Positions 35,395-47,429 of a DNA stretch of 64,000 nt are shown here, in pieces; positions within the stretch are counted from its first letter, which is position 1; the number at the start of each line of letters is the position of its first letter. Position numbers and translations under genes: made by a program. The notes under the pieces were generated by a model. That model was not told the origin of the DNA. It made no database searches and was given only the letters and a program-made list of their open reading frames with translations. The DNA is from Cricetomys ansorgei (taxonomy: Eukaryota > Chordata > Mammalia > Rodentia > Nesomyidae): contig JAMJFZ010000818.1 of NCBI GenBank assembly GCA_026225945.1, positions 1,238,501-1,302,500 on the forward strand. Reading direction: 5' to 3'.

Positions 35395-36335
35395 ACACCT
35401 GTGCTTCTGTAAACATACGGCAGCTTCATGCCATGATGGGAATGTACCCCAGGGAATGCTGAGTAAAGTCTAGGATAGTGATTTTAAGGCAGATGACAGG
35501 CCTCACTTAGTTCTGCCACAGCCTGGAGAGGACCTAGCTGCCATTTTGGTCTAGCCTGAGCAGTCGCTGAAGTACCTACCCACTGTCATGGAGGTCTTTG
35601 GGATGATGACCTGGAACATTCCAAGGTTAGACAGACAGACAGAAAGGCCATTGCTGTCAGCCACCTGCTACTTAGGCAAGATCCTACCCTCAGGGTCCTA
35701 GGTGAGCGAGCCCTCCACTGCCCATGAATTCCCTGTGGAGAAATGGTCCCTCAAGCATTTCTCCCAAAGGGAACAAGGCAGCACTGTTACCCTCGGGATT
35801 ATTAGAGATTTCTAGATGTTAGTATTTGACATCTATTTCTGTTATAAGTGTGTCATCTCCCTACACTGAAGGAGTTTGACATCTCGCCCATTCTTCTTCT
35901 CAAAGTAAGGTCATAAAAACATAACCAGGCAGGTTAGAGGGGGTAGTTTGGGGCAGGGAGAAGAGGAGAGTGGAAGGAAGGCAGGCTTCCAGACATGTCT
36001 GTCTTCAGATCCCGGGGAAAGCAGTGCCCCTCCCCCATCCTTGGAGTGGCTCCTCTTCCTACCACTCCTGCTAGCTTGTGGCCACCACTCCCCTGCCTCT
36101 ACCATCTCCTGCCACCTCCCCATCCGACAGCTTGCATTTCAGATTCTCTGTCCGTCATTCCCACATGGAGCGATGCTTTCTCCGTTCACAAGTTTGATGT
36201 ATGGGGTCGGTCGCCTTTCAGGACTCAGAGGTCAGGTGGCAGCAGTCATTCCTACAGGGAAAAGATCCTGGAATAAATGAGGTCACTCCTTCCTGCTAGA
36301 TCCCAGAGGGGTCTCTCAGTTGCTTTACCTTGTTT
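35395..36335. other. Intronic stretch, mostly single-copy
   Basis: Short tagacagacagacag run near 35632. No gene or repeat family recognised. Confidence 0.35.
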
Positions 36336-36492
36336 ATCTTTTATTTTTTATGTACATCTTTTAATTTTTTGAGAATTTCATACATGAGTACCTTTTTTTT
36401 TAGATCATTCCACCGTGTCCCCTGTCCAGTTTTTCATGTGCCTCTTCTAATTCATGACCTTTTCTTCTTCTTTAATTATTATTATTATTATT

Positions 36493-36964
36493 GTGTGTGT
36501 GTCTCTGTGTAGTGTGTATATATGTATATGTGTGTATGTGTGTGTGTGTGTGTACGTGTATGTGTATGTATGTGTCTGTGTGGTGTGTGTATATGTGTAT
36601 GTGTGTAGCGTGTGTATACGTGTGTGTATGTGTGTGTGTCTGTGTGGTGTGTGTATGTGTGTATGTGTGTGTGTATGTGTGTGGGTCTGTGTCTGTGGTG
36701 TGTGTATGTGTGTGTGTGTCTGTGTGATGTGTGTATGTGTGTATGTGTGTATGTGTGTGTGTGTGTGTGCATGTGTGTGTGTATGTGTATGCATGTGTCT
36801 GTGTGGTGTGTATATATGTGTATGTATGTGTGTAGTGTGTGTATACGTGTGTGTGTATGTGTGTGTGTCTGTGTGGTGTGTGTATGTGTGTATGTGTGTG
36901 TGTATGTGTGTGTGTCTGTGTCTGTGGTGTGTGTATGTGTGTGTCTGTGTGTATATGTGTGTAT
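36493..36964 (+). repeat. 470 bp (TG)n-rich array
   Basis: TG repeats with regular TATG, TCTG and TGGTG variants, in places repeating at a higher order of about 230 bp. Frames through it are artefacts. Confidence 0.97.
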
Positions 36965-37113
36965 ACAACCTACTGAGTCCATTTAGTGTTGCTCATATGG
37001 ACATGTGTTTAGGGCTGACAACTTGGGATTGGATAATCTGGGGGCTCATCCCTGAAAGAAACAATTTTTCCTTTACCTACAGGCATTGGTTTCCTGTAGA
37101 TCTTCGTCTAGGA

Positions 37114-37330
37114 CAGTGGTTCTCAACCTTCCTGAGGCTGTGACCCTTTAATACGGTTCCTTGTGTTGTGGTGACCCCCAACCATAAAATCATTTCCGTT
37201 GCTACTTCATAATTTTGCTACTGTTATGAATCGAAATGTAAATACCTGATATGAACCTTGTCTTACGTGACTCCTGTGAGAGGGTCACTCAACCCCCAAA
37301 GGGGTCACGACCCACAGTTGGGAACCGCTG
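37114..37330 (+). mobile_element. URR1-type hAT transposon nested in L1
   Basis: Starts cagtggttctcaaccttcct and ends cccacagttgggaaccgctg. About 85% like the copy at 19491 by eye. Flanks gtctagga and gtgaaacc match poorly, so the target duplication has decayed. Confidence 0.85.
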
Positions 37331-38228
37331 GTGAAACCTTAGGAGAGACTTCCCTCACCCACACTGGCCTGCCAGCTGGTGTTGGTACTGCGTAGACCTT
37401 GTTTAGGTGACCATATTGTTAGGACCACATGGGTGCACCCCCGTCACACCTAGAAAACATAATCTCCCGGCAGGTGTTCTGGTCGCCTGGCTTTACAGTC
37501 TTTCTGCCCCCTCTTCCGTGATGTCTCCTGTGCATTAAATGCCCAGGTCCTGTGGTGGACGTATCAGGGTTGGGCACCCTGCGATACATTGTCTCTGCAT
37601 TTTGAGCAGTTGTGGGATTTCTGTCAGTCTCCATCTGCTGTAAAAGCAGGCTTCTTTGGGAAGGGGTGAGAACTGTATTTACTTGTGGCTGCGAGGGTAA
37701 GGATTTGGAAATTATTCTAGTTTAGGTGGCAGTAGTAGGCTCTCCTCTAGGGCCTGTGAGCTTAAACAGCTCTGGAGTCTAAGGGAGGGTAAGACAGACC
37801 TTGGCTGGGGACACTCCCCTCCTGTGATGGCTTCTCATCATGCCCTCTTCACTTTCCTGCTTCTCCCTCCCACGCACCCCATCTTTCACCTACCGCTCGC
37901 TCCCTGCCCCCACCCTCCCCTGTCTTCTCAGGGTAGTTTTCCTCCTGGGCACACATCCCAGAGGTATCGCCTTCATCCCCTCTCCCAGTACCTACCACCC
38001 GCCTCCGATTCTGGCTCACATGTCCTCGAGGTCTTTTCTCTGCTTTGATAAAGTAACAACTGGAAAACTCTCATTAATGAAGCCAGGCAGCAGCAGTGGG
38101 AGTTAATTCTCCTGTTCCCCTGCTCCGTGAGTTGATACAATTTCAGCGGTGCCCTGTCGTCAGAGGCCTAGCTGTCTCGAGGAATATCTTACCAGCAGAC
38201 AGCAGGTGGTAGGAAGAACAAAAGCTGA

Positions 38229-38393
38229 GCTGGGCACGGGTGGTACACGCCTGTAATCCCAGCACTCGGCAGGAGGATCAGGAGTTCAAGTCTATCCTCG
38301 GCTACATGAGACTCTGTGTCAGAAAGAGAAAAAAAATAAAGAAAGAAGGAAGGAAAGAAGGTCGTAAAAGGAAGGAAAGAGGGAAAATAAATA
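38229..38393 (+). repeat. B1/B4-type SINE with polypurine tail
   Basis: ctgggcacgggtggtacacg, cctgtaatcccagcactcgg, ctatcctcggctacatgaga, followed by a GAAA/GGAA tract to 38393. Confidence 0.8.
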
Positions 38394-38444
38394 AGTGCAG
38401 ATACAGTCTAGCGTTAGCATCTGCGTGCTTTGGAATATGTATGT

Positions 38445-38757
38445 ACGCGTTCTCGTGTGTGCACGCATGTATGTACTCATGAGGAGGCCAGAGGCCGACA
38501 CTAGGAGTCTTCCTCAATTACTCTCATCTTATCTTTTGAGACAGGGTCTCTCTCTAAACTTGGAGCTCTCCTATCTAACTTTGCTGGCTGGTCAGTGACC
38601 TTTGGGGATCCCTCTGTCTCTGCCTCTCATCCCCAAATCTGCAATTACAGATGTTGCCCCCACACCTGGCCTTTGTGCGTGGGTCCTGGGGATTCGCACT
38701 CGGGTCCTCGTGCTTGTGGAGCAAGCACTTTACCGGCTGAGCCAATTCCTCAGCTCC
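38445..38757 (-). repeat. Composite tRNA/B1 SINE (B4 class)
   Basis: Reverse order: aggccagaggccgacactag, ttttgagacagggtctctct, ctaaacttggagctctccta, acctggcctttgtgcgtggg, gagcaagcactttaccggct gagcca. Nearly full length. Confidence 0.85.
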
Positions 38758-39639
38758 CGGAGTTAGCATTCCCTAAGACTCTTGGGAGTCACCCCGTGCC
38801 CAGCAGCAGCTAGGTTAAGTGCACACAGGGTGACACCGAGGACTCACGTATGTTTCGGCGTGGAGGCTGCTGGTCATTTGTTAAAGGGTTTCCACCAGCA
38901 AGTAGTAGAAGTGGGTTTTGAACCTCGGTCCGTTGACTCCAAGGCGGTGGTAGGGTGTGATGGGAAGAAATCTAGTCGGCTAAGGAAATGAGTTTCTCAG
39001 GGATCGGTGAACTTCTCCCATAATCGTCCAGTTGGTCACTATTTTTGGCTTGGTGAGTTATATCTCCTCCGTCATCCCCTCTCAATTCTGTCACAAGGCA
39101 AGCGGGCAGCCACAAAAAAAGTGTGTCGGTGTCTGAGCGTGGCTACGTGTCAATCAGAGTGTATTTACAGGACCCGACAGCAGGCTTCATTAGACCCAAG
39201 GGTCAAGTGTACCGACCTCTGCCCCAAATCACAGCCTGGCTTTGCCGTGTGCTAACTGGCCTGTGAATTCTAAAGGAAGACGGATGCTGTTGATGACCAG
39301 ACCAGTAACAATAGTGCGTCAGGCGCTGTGCCCAGCGAGTTCTAATCAGAACCCTCTCCATCCCTCTAACAGACCCGTCAGGAGAATCTATGATTCTAGA
39401 GAGAGTCGGGTCCCTCGGCTTATAAGCGACAGAGCTGGTGTTGGTCACACATCTGCCTCTGGAAAATTCCATTTCTTCCTCCCACATTGCACTGGGTGAA
39501 TCAATGCCTTATTAAGGCTCCTTGTTCAAAAATACCCGATGTCTCTCTGTCTCCTTAGGAGCTTCACATTCTAGGTCGAGTCTCCACCATGAGCCCCACA
39601 CAAGTAGCCATTGCCTTGGCTGTGGCATCTCCAGTTACT

Positions 39640-39980
39640 TGATGTGGTTTGGGTGTGAAATGCCCCCCACAAACTTATGTGGTTGGAGTTCCCATCCTCG
39701 GCTCTTGGTGCCGTTTTGGAAGGCTGTGTGATCTTCAGGAGGTGTGGCCTGTTTGGAGGAAGTGGGTCTCTGGGGAGGTGGGCGTTGACGTTTATAGCCC
39801 AGCTTCACTTCCTGTCCTGACTCTACTTCTCGGTCCTCCTGGGTGTGAGCAAGCCGCCTCGCCAGTGGACTGACTTTCCGAATGATGGACTTTACCCTGA
39901 ACTGTGAATCAGACCCAACCCCCCTTTCCCGAAGTCTTTTCTTCTCCGACATTTGGTCTCAGCAGTAAGAAAACTAACTC
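39640..39980 (-). repeat. Unnamed rodent interspersed repeat
   Basis: Diverged reverse copy: gatgtggtttgggtgtgaaa tgcccc, aggaggtgtggcctgtttgg, tgaactgtgaatcagaccca, gtaagaaaactaactca. Confidence 0.6.
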
Positions 39981-40194
39981 ATGAACCCCCATCCCTCGAC
40001 ATACAGCTTTGTTGCTACCCCTGGCTTGGTCTCAGGTCCACGGGGAATTGCCAGGAGCGCACCCCCCCCAATCCTCCTAAGCAGTTCCATTCTGAGTAAG
40101 AGTCACCTGCTTCTCACGTGAGCGTCGGTGTGGGCCCCTCTGCCATAACGTTCCCCACGGCTGGGCACCGAAGTCCACCTCACCAGTAATGTCT

Positions 40195-40550
40195 CCTGTA
40201 GATGTGATAAACCTCCGCCAGAGGCAACTTAAGGGAGGGAGGCTTACTGTGGCTCACGGTTCAAGGGTGCACAGTCCAGCACGGTGGGGAAGCCATGGTG
40301 ACAGGGACTGCAAAAGGCTGGTCCCATGGTGCCCGCAGGCAGGAAGCAGAGAGAGATGAAGGCTGGTGCTCAGTCGCTTGCTCCTTTGTCCCTTTTTATC
40401 CAGTCTGGAACCACAGCCCGAATGATGGTGCTGTTGCATTCAAAGGAGGTCTCCCCCCCCTTCATGTAAACCTCTCAGGAAGCACCCGCATGAGCATGTC
40501 CCAGGTGAGCTTCCTGAGTGATTGCAGACCCAGTCAAGTTGACAGTAAAT
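40195..40550 (+). repeat. Unnamed rodent interspersed repeat
   Basis: ccgccagaggcaacttaagg, ttactgtggctcacggttca, gcaggaagcagagagagatg, and an end with agacccagtcaagttgacag. Confidence 0.65.
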
Positions 40551-40569
40551 CTTTAAAAATTACCGTATT

Positions 40570-40690
40570 TATTTATTTATGTGTGTGCGCTGCACGTGTT
40601 TCTCTCCTCCTACCTTGTGGGTCCTGGAGACTGGACTCGTATCATCCAGGTTGGTGGCAAGCCCCTTTACCCTCTGAGCCAACTCCTGAT
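40570..40690 (-). repeat. B3 SINE
   Basis: Reverse B3: tttatttatttatgtgtgtg, ccttgtgggtcctggagact, gcccctttaccctctgagcc aactcc. Confidence 0.7.
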
Positions 40691-40724
40691 TTTTCTTTAT
40701 GACAATGATTTCGGAGACTGCGGG

Positions 40725-40879
40725 TCGGTGCGTGCATCGTGGCACGTGGGTGTCAGTCAGAGGAGGGCTTTTGGGAGTTTATTCTGTCCTCTCCTCATGT
40801 GGGTCCCAGGGATGGAGTTCAGGGGGTCAGGATTGGGGCAGCAAGCTCTTTTACCCACGGAGCTAAGTCACCAGCCTGC
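40725..40879 (-). repeat. B3 SINE
   Basis: Second reverse B3 immediately downstream: tcctctcctcatgtgggtcc cagggatggag, gctcttttacccacggagct aagtcaccagcc. Confidence 0.75.
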
Positions 40880-43800
40880 CAGTGGCGTCTAATCACCAAG
40901 CCTAACCTCGTCAGCTCTCTAGCCAGTGCTGGGTTGTTGGGAGACTTCTGTGGTGTCTGAGGCGTGGGAAGTGGGAGGAAGTTAGGTCTAAGTCCAAGGA
41001 TCAAGTCCTCTCAGCCCCAAAGCATCACAGAGCTGTAACCTTTGCAGACAGCACATAATTAAAATGCTTTTAGATCTGATGCATATTCTATTTGAATTGG
41101 ATATCGAAGCTAATAGAGTTCCCGCCCGCCGTGTGAACAGTACGGGCTGTTAGTCAAGGCTTGCCGAGCGCCCTAGATAAATCAGTGGGACTTGGGCTGG
41201 TGCCTAGCCTGCAGCCTCGAGAGGAAAGTTTAATGGTCTACATTTTATTACTTGTAGATATCTTTGGGCTCAAAGAACTTTCTAGTCAATTTGAATTTGG
41301 CTAAGTTGTCACTCAATCCGTCTCACCCCTGAAGCGAAAGCTTTAAGGCCTGTTTGGAGCTTCTGTTTCACTTAGGAGTTTTCCATAGCGGGCTCTCCGA
41401 CTCTCAGCTGTCCCAGCTCAGAGCTCAGCTTCCACACCTCCAGTGCAGCCATGGCCTTCAGTGGAATTCTGGATCTGAATCACAGAACCACGGTCCAGCA
41501 CGCGGTTGTCCCCATTAACGTTCTCTGCTCAGGCCTTTATCTCCATGGAAATGGGGAGGGATTAGGGCCGTCTCATCTCTGCAGGGGCTTTAGAGACCTC
41601 TCTCCCAGCCAAGGCACAGTGCTTAAAGTGATTCTCACATCTGCCTCAGAAGGGGGCAGGGCGATGGACGGAGAGCAAGGCTTAGAGACAAACAGGAACC
41701 GGCATCAGAACTCCGACCGGCGCTGGCCCTACCTAGGACTCTGGACAAGCTGCCTGTGCTTTGTGAGCTGCGGACACTGTTTCCCAGGGATGTGCTTACT
41801 CTCGGCTTGGGTGTGCTGTTTAGGGAGACCTCGGGTCTACCTGGCAGAGGTGGATCAGTAAGAGCAGCGTTGAGGGTCACTGCCCAGCCCCACCCCCGCC
41901 CGTGTCAAGCCTCTTTCTGCTTCCTGCTTGGCCACGGTGTGGCACACTGCGTCATGATGGACCGGTCCTCAGAAACTGGGAAATGGAATAAAATCTTCCC
42001 TCCCCCAATATTCCCATCCCGCACTCTGTCACGGCAGTGTAGAAGGAGCAGATGCAGGCTGAGGGAGGCTCGCATCAACCCCGAGTCTGGCGGTCAGAAT
42101 GCTGCTGCCTGCAGCCTTCCCATCATCCTGCGAAGCCCTCTGTGATGCTGTGCTGATGCTCAGGGGCTGTTACTGGCCCGGGGACTCACCCAGCAGTCAT
42201 TTCTTAGGTCTGCCTCAGCTTTGCCATCTGTAAAATGGAGACAGCGTTGGCGTTAGCATCTCCCCTGTCACACCAAGGATTTTCTTTTTCTCTTTCCATC
42301 TGTGTTGAAGCTGATGTTGGGAATCAACTTTGATCATTCTTTTACCTCCTGGAGGCGGGCTCTCAGTCCCACCCAGAGCTCACCCACGTGGCTATTCTCT
42401 CTGGCCAGCTTGCTCTGGACTCTCCTGTCCCCACTTGGGGAAGCTGGGGTTACAGGCAGGATCTACTCTCCTTGGCCACCAGGGAGCTCTTACATCTCGA
42501 AGGCCGGCACAGCCTACATCTAGTCCAATGCTCCAGCCCAAGTTCCCGTTGCCTTAGAACCCTGAACTCTGTGTTGTCAGTTTTCCAAAAAGGCTCTCTC
42601 TCGTTCAATCATTCACCTCCAATTTCCCCAGGAGACTCTTCGGTGTAGAAAACCTGGCTGTGCTGTTTGTTATAGTCCTGGTTCTTGAAACCACACTTGG
42701 CACCAGACAGGAGCCCCGTTGTTGCTGTAACAGAGCGCCACAGACCCAGTAGCTTAAAAACCACGTACGAGTGTGTTAGCCTTATAGCTCGGAAGATCAG
42801 GAGTCTGAAATGGGTCTCGTGGGGTCAAAACCAAGGTTCAGGGAGCCCACGTAGAGAGAAGGATATGTCTTCTTTCCCTTCCCAGTTTCTGAAGATTGAG
42901 CTTAAAATGGGTCGGAATTCATCCCATCTTCTGCTCATCCCAGAGAGAGGTAGGAGGCATTGACAGGTTAAGCCTCGAGGTTCCCATCAGTAAAATGGGC
43001 TGTTGTTTGTTGAGCCCCAGCTGTGTGACTCCGTTTGATCTTTATTTGAACTGATGGGATGACTTCCTGGTGTCTTGCAGATAAAAGAAGGTGAGTAACT
43101 GCAACTGGTGGCTGATCCGCTTGTCACACGTGACTCCAGTGGGATTGTGGGTACGTGCAATCAGTGGGGATGTGTGAGGTGTACAGTGGGCTCTGTAGCA
43201 AGGGTGGAGCCAGCCTGGTCTACATGACGCTGTCTCAAACCCCTAACCAAACCAAACATTTATATAAGGCAGACATTTTATTAATGTCGGCCCCGCCTGT
43301 GAGCCTTTCTTCTATTTGACTCCCGGACTTTCCAAAGTGGCTTCAAAGGCCACGCGTGGCTGCTAGTTGTGTTCCCAGTTTTGTGCAGAGCTGTTTCTTT
43401 AAGGGTTTCCGCACCCAGACCTAGGAAGAAGGAAGGTCTTTCTTCCAACTCTTGCCATGGACCGGCAATGGAAATACCCGGAAAGAGACATCTATTCTTC
43501 CCCTGAGATGGAGGCAGCTTCGCTGTGCAAGACTCTGCCTTGTTATCAGAAAATTAGGGTGGGAAAGAGGCTTCTGCACAGCCATGGAGATGTCGTAATA
43601 GACACTTTGATTGTTAAGCAGAAGTTTCTAGATGGGTTTAATTGCCATAAACATTATTGGCCTTTCCCATTATGATAAGGCCTCAAGTCTCGGTGAACTT
43701 TTTTTTTCTTTCTTCCTCTTCGTTTTCAACAGTTTCCCTTTGCTCCGAGGCTAACATCTCATCGGCAAGTCTAATGAAACCCAAACAAAGGAAGCAGAGA

Positions 43801-44884
43801 GAGGTTCTTGGAGCTGAGAGTCTCACTCCCACAGACGAAGCCCAGTCCCGGGCTGGGAGGGAGAGCTCCAGACTAACAAGGCCTAGTTGCTTAAGGCAGT
43901 TGACTGGATGCACCCCTCCAGCCGAGCCTGGGAAATGAAAGCCTAGCCCCTGAGCTTAATTGCATCTGCCCTGAGCAAAGAGGCCAGAAGGGGACTCGGG
44001 ACAACACACAGCTCATGGGAGATGCTCGCAGCTGAGATGACTTGTTCTGCACCCGCGGGAGCCTGGGGGCATCATCTGAGCATGCTTTACGTTTCCTGGC
44101 GAGGCTGACACTCAGGATGCTTTAACTTGTTGAGTGTGTGGAGAGAGGTCTCACCCACGTATTATGGGATGTCAAACTGCACCTCTGGCTTCACCCCACC
44201 AGATGCCAGTAACCAACTCCCATGCATAGTGTGATACCCTGTGGTTTTAATTTTAATTACTGTGCTTGAGAGATCTGTAGAACAAGGACGGATAACTTCC
44301 CGGGGTGCTGGGTGCGGCTGCTCCCGTGAGGTACAGAGAGACAGAATCCTGTAATCCCACTTGCCCAAGGACAGATAACCTCCTGGAATTTTGGGTGGGG
44401 GCTGTGTAGATTCCATTTGGTTAATCCAACTGCACAGGATATACTTAGTCACTTGCGGGCAGGAGGTAGACAGGAGGTAGACAGGAAGTACGTCAGGATA
44501 GATGCTTGCCTCTGATCGGCCTGGTGGGAAGTGCGTAGCCTTACGGGTTTTTGCCTTTATAAGAATCTGTTCCACATCACTTGGTGCCATTTCTTGGGAA
44601 CCCTGGAGTGGGAACCTCGGAATGGCTCTGATCAGAGTCCATCTTCCTGGCCAGTGTTTAATTGATTTAATTAAAGCTGGCTTCAAATTTGGCTCAAAAT
44701 TGCGATGATGGTCTTGTTCTCAACTGGTGGGATCCACAACCCCAGAATTTCTCCAGGAATCTCCAAATAACCCAAAGCAGGCGAAAACTCCTCTGTTAAG
44801 GACACCAGGAACTGAGAATACTCATGGGGAGGGGGCTACCCAGTGCTCTAATGATAAATACGTGTCTGTTACTATCCCTAGCTT
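40880..44884. other. Intronic stretch, mostly single-copy
   Basis: Contains a MIR fragment at 42200-42262 (- strand, cctcagctttgccatctgta), an old mammalian repeat at 42711-42850 (cagtagcttaaaaaccacgt, atcaggagtctgaaatgggt), and a short B1 end at 43195-43255. 41040-41330 and 43580-43690 are AT-rich candidate conserved segments. No gene recognised. Confidence 0.35.
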
Positions 44885-44960
44885 TTCTGTGGGTGCTGGG
44901 GATCTGAACTCAGGTCTTGCTGCCTGCACAGCAGACACTTTACCCACAGTCCCTTTAGGG
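44885..44960 (-). repeat. tRNA-type SINE fragment
   Basis: ggtgctggggatctgaactc, aggtcttgctgcctgcacag, cagacactttacccaca: reverse head of a B-type SINE. Confidence 0.6.
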
Positions 44961-45289
44961 AGGAGTTTGGAACAATTGCATTTGCTTCTACTGGTGCCTG
45001 GCTGTGTGCCCTTGACTAGATCAATGGACATTCTTGAGCTCCCCTATCTTCCTTTGTACGATGGAAAAAACTATGGCATTGGGTACAAGGATGCATGCCT
45101 TCCAGATATTAAGTGCACAGAGGATTTCTTGGCATATGCTAAGTGATCAATCAACTGTTTCTCTTAGGATAATCTTGGGTTCGTCAACCATGTGTTAAGA
45201 ACATACCCAGCCCCAAGTACTAAGCTCTGAGGTAAATGCAAAGATGAAGATTTGGTTTTTGCTTTTGAAGAGAAGGTAAATATATACCA

Positions 45290-45512
45290 GACTTGTTAGG
45301 ACTCCCTTCTTCCTCACTCACAGCAGACATTACTAATCAATCTCAAGACTTGGTAGGACTACCTCCTTCCTTTCATGGCAGACATTACTAGTCAATCTCA
45401 AGAGTTGTTAGGACTGCCTTCTTCCTCACTCAGGGCAGACATTACTAATCAATCTCACAGCTCTTCCTCTCAGTCCTTTTCAACCTAGCTCTAGTCAGGC
45501 ACTACTAATGAC
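45290..45512 (+). repeat. Minisatellite, ~57 bp unit
   Basis: Three clear units at 45290-45346, 45347-45401 and 45402-45458, each gacttgttaggactnccttc followed by ttcctcactca and cagacattactaatcaatct. A fourth, strongly diverged unit follows (ggcactactaatgacc). Confidence 0.9.
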
Positions 45513-46238
45513 CTATGAGTGGTTTCCTACTCAGTACTTGCTGTTTTGTAGACTGCTCACAGGAAGCTGGCCTTCCTTTCCTGTCCAGCCTTTCAGAGTT
45601 AATAGGTAGTATCTTTTCTCCCGGGTCTGATGTCAGTCTGAAAAAGGGGTTGACTTTAAAAATGTTTTTAAAGGATATCACTTTCTTTCTTCATCTTCCC
45701 AGAAACAGAACGAAGTAGTAAAATGGGCTTTGAGCGTCCCGCAGGTGTGTCTGGTGGATCTACCACGCCACCTCTTTCTTCTGCTTTCTTCATCTTTGGG
45801 GGCTTGGAAAACAAGGGTTCCTAGGTTCTGGGAACAGCTTTCAGATGGCTATGATCATCACTAGATAGAAGAGAGAGTAGTCTGGGGTTAAATGCTGTGT
45901 TCTGACATGTTCGACTCTCCCAATGAGAGCCACACTCTGTAACAATGGCTGTGAAAAACGAGGCTGCATCTGCAGCCCTGAAGCCCCCAGCGGGCGCCAT
46001 CCATCTGGCTGAGAAGTGGGTGCTGGTCCGGGGTTGGCCACTTGCCTCTCTCCCCCCGTCTGTCTAAGCAGCTCTGGTTCACTCAACTGCTGTTTTATGT
46101 CTGCTGCCTGCAAGGTCTTCCAGGAGGCAGGGGAGGGGACAGGCAGTGGGGTAGGGGTGGGGCTCTTGGGGTCTCAGAGACCTAGACCTGGTTACTTGTG
46201 ATGTGTGGTTTGCTCAGCTTTTTGCCTAAGGTATAAAA

Positions 46239-46340
46239 ATGGAAGAAAGAGAGGGGGGGATGGAGGGAGGAAGGAAGAAAAGAAGGAAGGAAAGAAGAGA
46301 ACGACAGAGAGAGGTGGGGAGGGAGAGGGGGAAGGCAGGG
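46239..46340 (+). repeat. GA-rich polypurine tract
   Basis: About 100 bp of nearly pure purine, mixed GGAA, GAAA and GGGA units. Confidence 0.9.
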
Positions 46341-46398
46341 CCAGGCACCCAGTCTGACGTCTGTGTGCTTTATTGTTTCTTTCTCATTCTTATTTGTT

Positions 46399-46625
46399 CA
46401 CCCATCCATCCATCCATCCACCCACCCACTCATCCACCCGCCCACCCACCCATCCACCCAGCATTATCCATCCATACACTTAGTCATCCATCTACCCATC
46501 TATCCTCCTCCACCCACTCTCCGTCATCCACCTACCTACATACCTACCCATCCATTACCCATCTGTCCTTCCTCCCCTTCGCCTAGCCACCCTCCTCCCA
46601 CTCGTTCATTCATTCACCCACTCAT
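46399..46625 (+). repeat. (CATC)n / (CACC)n array
   Basis: Tetranucleotide CATC and CACC units, interrupted and diverging towards the 3' side. Confidence 0.92.
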
Positions 46626-46724
46626 TCTATATGAGTTTAGATGCACTCAGCCGGACGTTCTGAAGGTCATTCTCCGCAGTACACAAAGAAAGAGAGGGTT
46701 TCCCGCATGGAGGCTTTGCTTTTG

Positions 46725-46832
46725 TTTCTGTGTTTGTTGTATGCAGCTCAGGCTGGCCTCAAGCTCACCATCATCCTCCTGCCTCAACCCTACCAAGTGC
46801 TGGGATTACAAGCACATACCACCATGGCAGGC
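46725..46832 (-). repeat. B1 SINE, truncated
   Basis: cagctcaggctggcctcaag, ctcaccatcatcctcctgcc, aagtgctgggattacaagca cataccaccatgg. Confidence 0.8.
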
Positions 46833-47281
46833 TTAAAGTCTGCTTTTGAAATAAATATTTGAACAACCTGGAAAAAAAAAAAAAGATCCAACATGTAATG
46901 TTAAGTAAGTCATGGCGGCCGCGAGGAGATGCCGCCAAGAAGGGGAGTGTGGGACCACCCAGGAGGTCTCTGGGATCCACTGCCTTACAGCTCTGTGTAC
47001 GGGGACACAGTCTGGGGGTCCCTCCTGCCGGAATTCCAGCTACTGTGCAGAGTATGGGATGCATGGCCAGGAGCAAGCGACCCCCGTTCTCTAAGCCCTA
47101 GTTTCCTGGTGTGTTGGGGGTGGGGTGGGCGTGGGAATCACTCAGCCCACACCTGCCTGGTACATTCGCTGTTAGCAGAGGTCATGATCAGTTTTCTTCT
47201 TTCCACGGTGTTCCCCTCTTTCTCTCTCTCTCATTTTAGATTACAAAATGTAACTTCTAATTAATTAATTATGTATGTATG

Positions 47282-47410
47282 TATGTGTATAGGTCACAGG
47301 CCAATTTGAAGGGGTTGGTTCTCTCCTTCCACCATGTGGGAATCCTGGGCCTTGAACTCAGATCTTCAGGCTTGGCAGCAGGAGCCTTTATCCATTCCCT
47401 GAGCCCTCAC
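47282..47410 (-). repeat. B3 SINE
   Basis: gttctctccttccaccatgt gggaatcctgg, cttgaactcagatcttcagg, cagcaggagcctttatccat. Confidence 0.75.
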
Positions 47411-47429
47411 CAAATCACACATACAACCT

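Larger units (their letters stand above)
36340..37745 (-). mobile_element. Rodent L1 3'UTR, antisense, with nested insertions
   Basis: The + strand shows the reversed L1 end: tttttgagaatttcatacat, ATT repeats, the TG array, acaacctactgagtccattt agtgttgc, gggctcatccctgaaag, then after the URR1 ctttctgccccctcttccgt and tctccatctgctgtaaaagc. 5'-truncated, no ORF. Confidence 0.8.

Noticed and set aside
36447..37143. Open frame of 229 codons over the TG array
   Set aside because: Same artefact of a dinucleotide array, inside an antisense L1 3'UTR.
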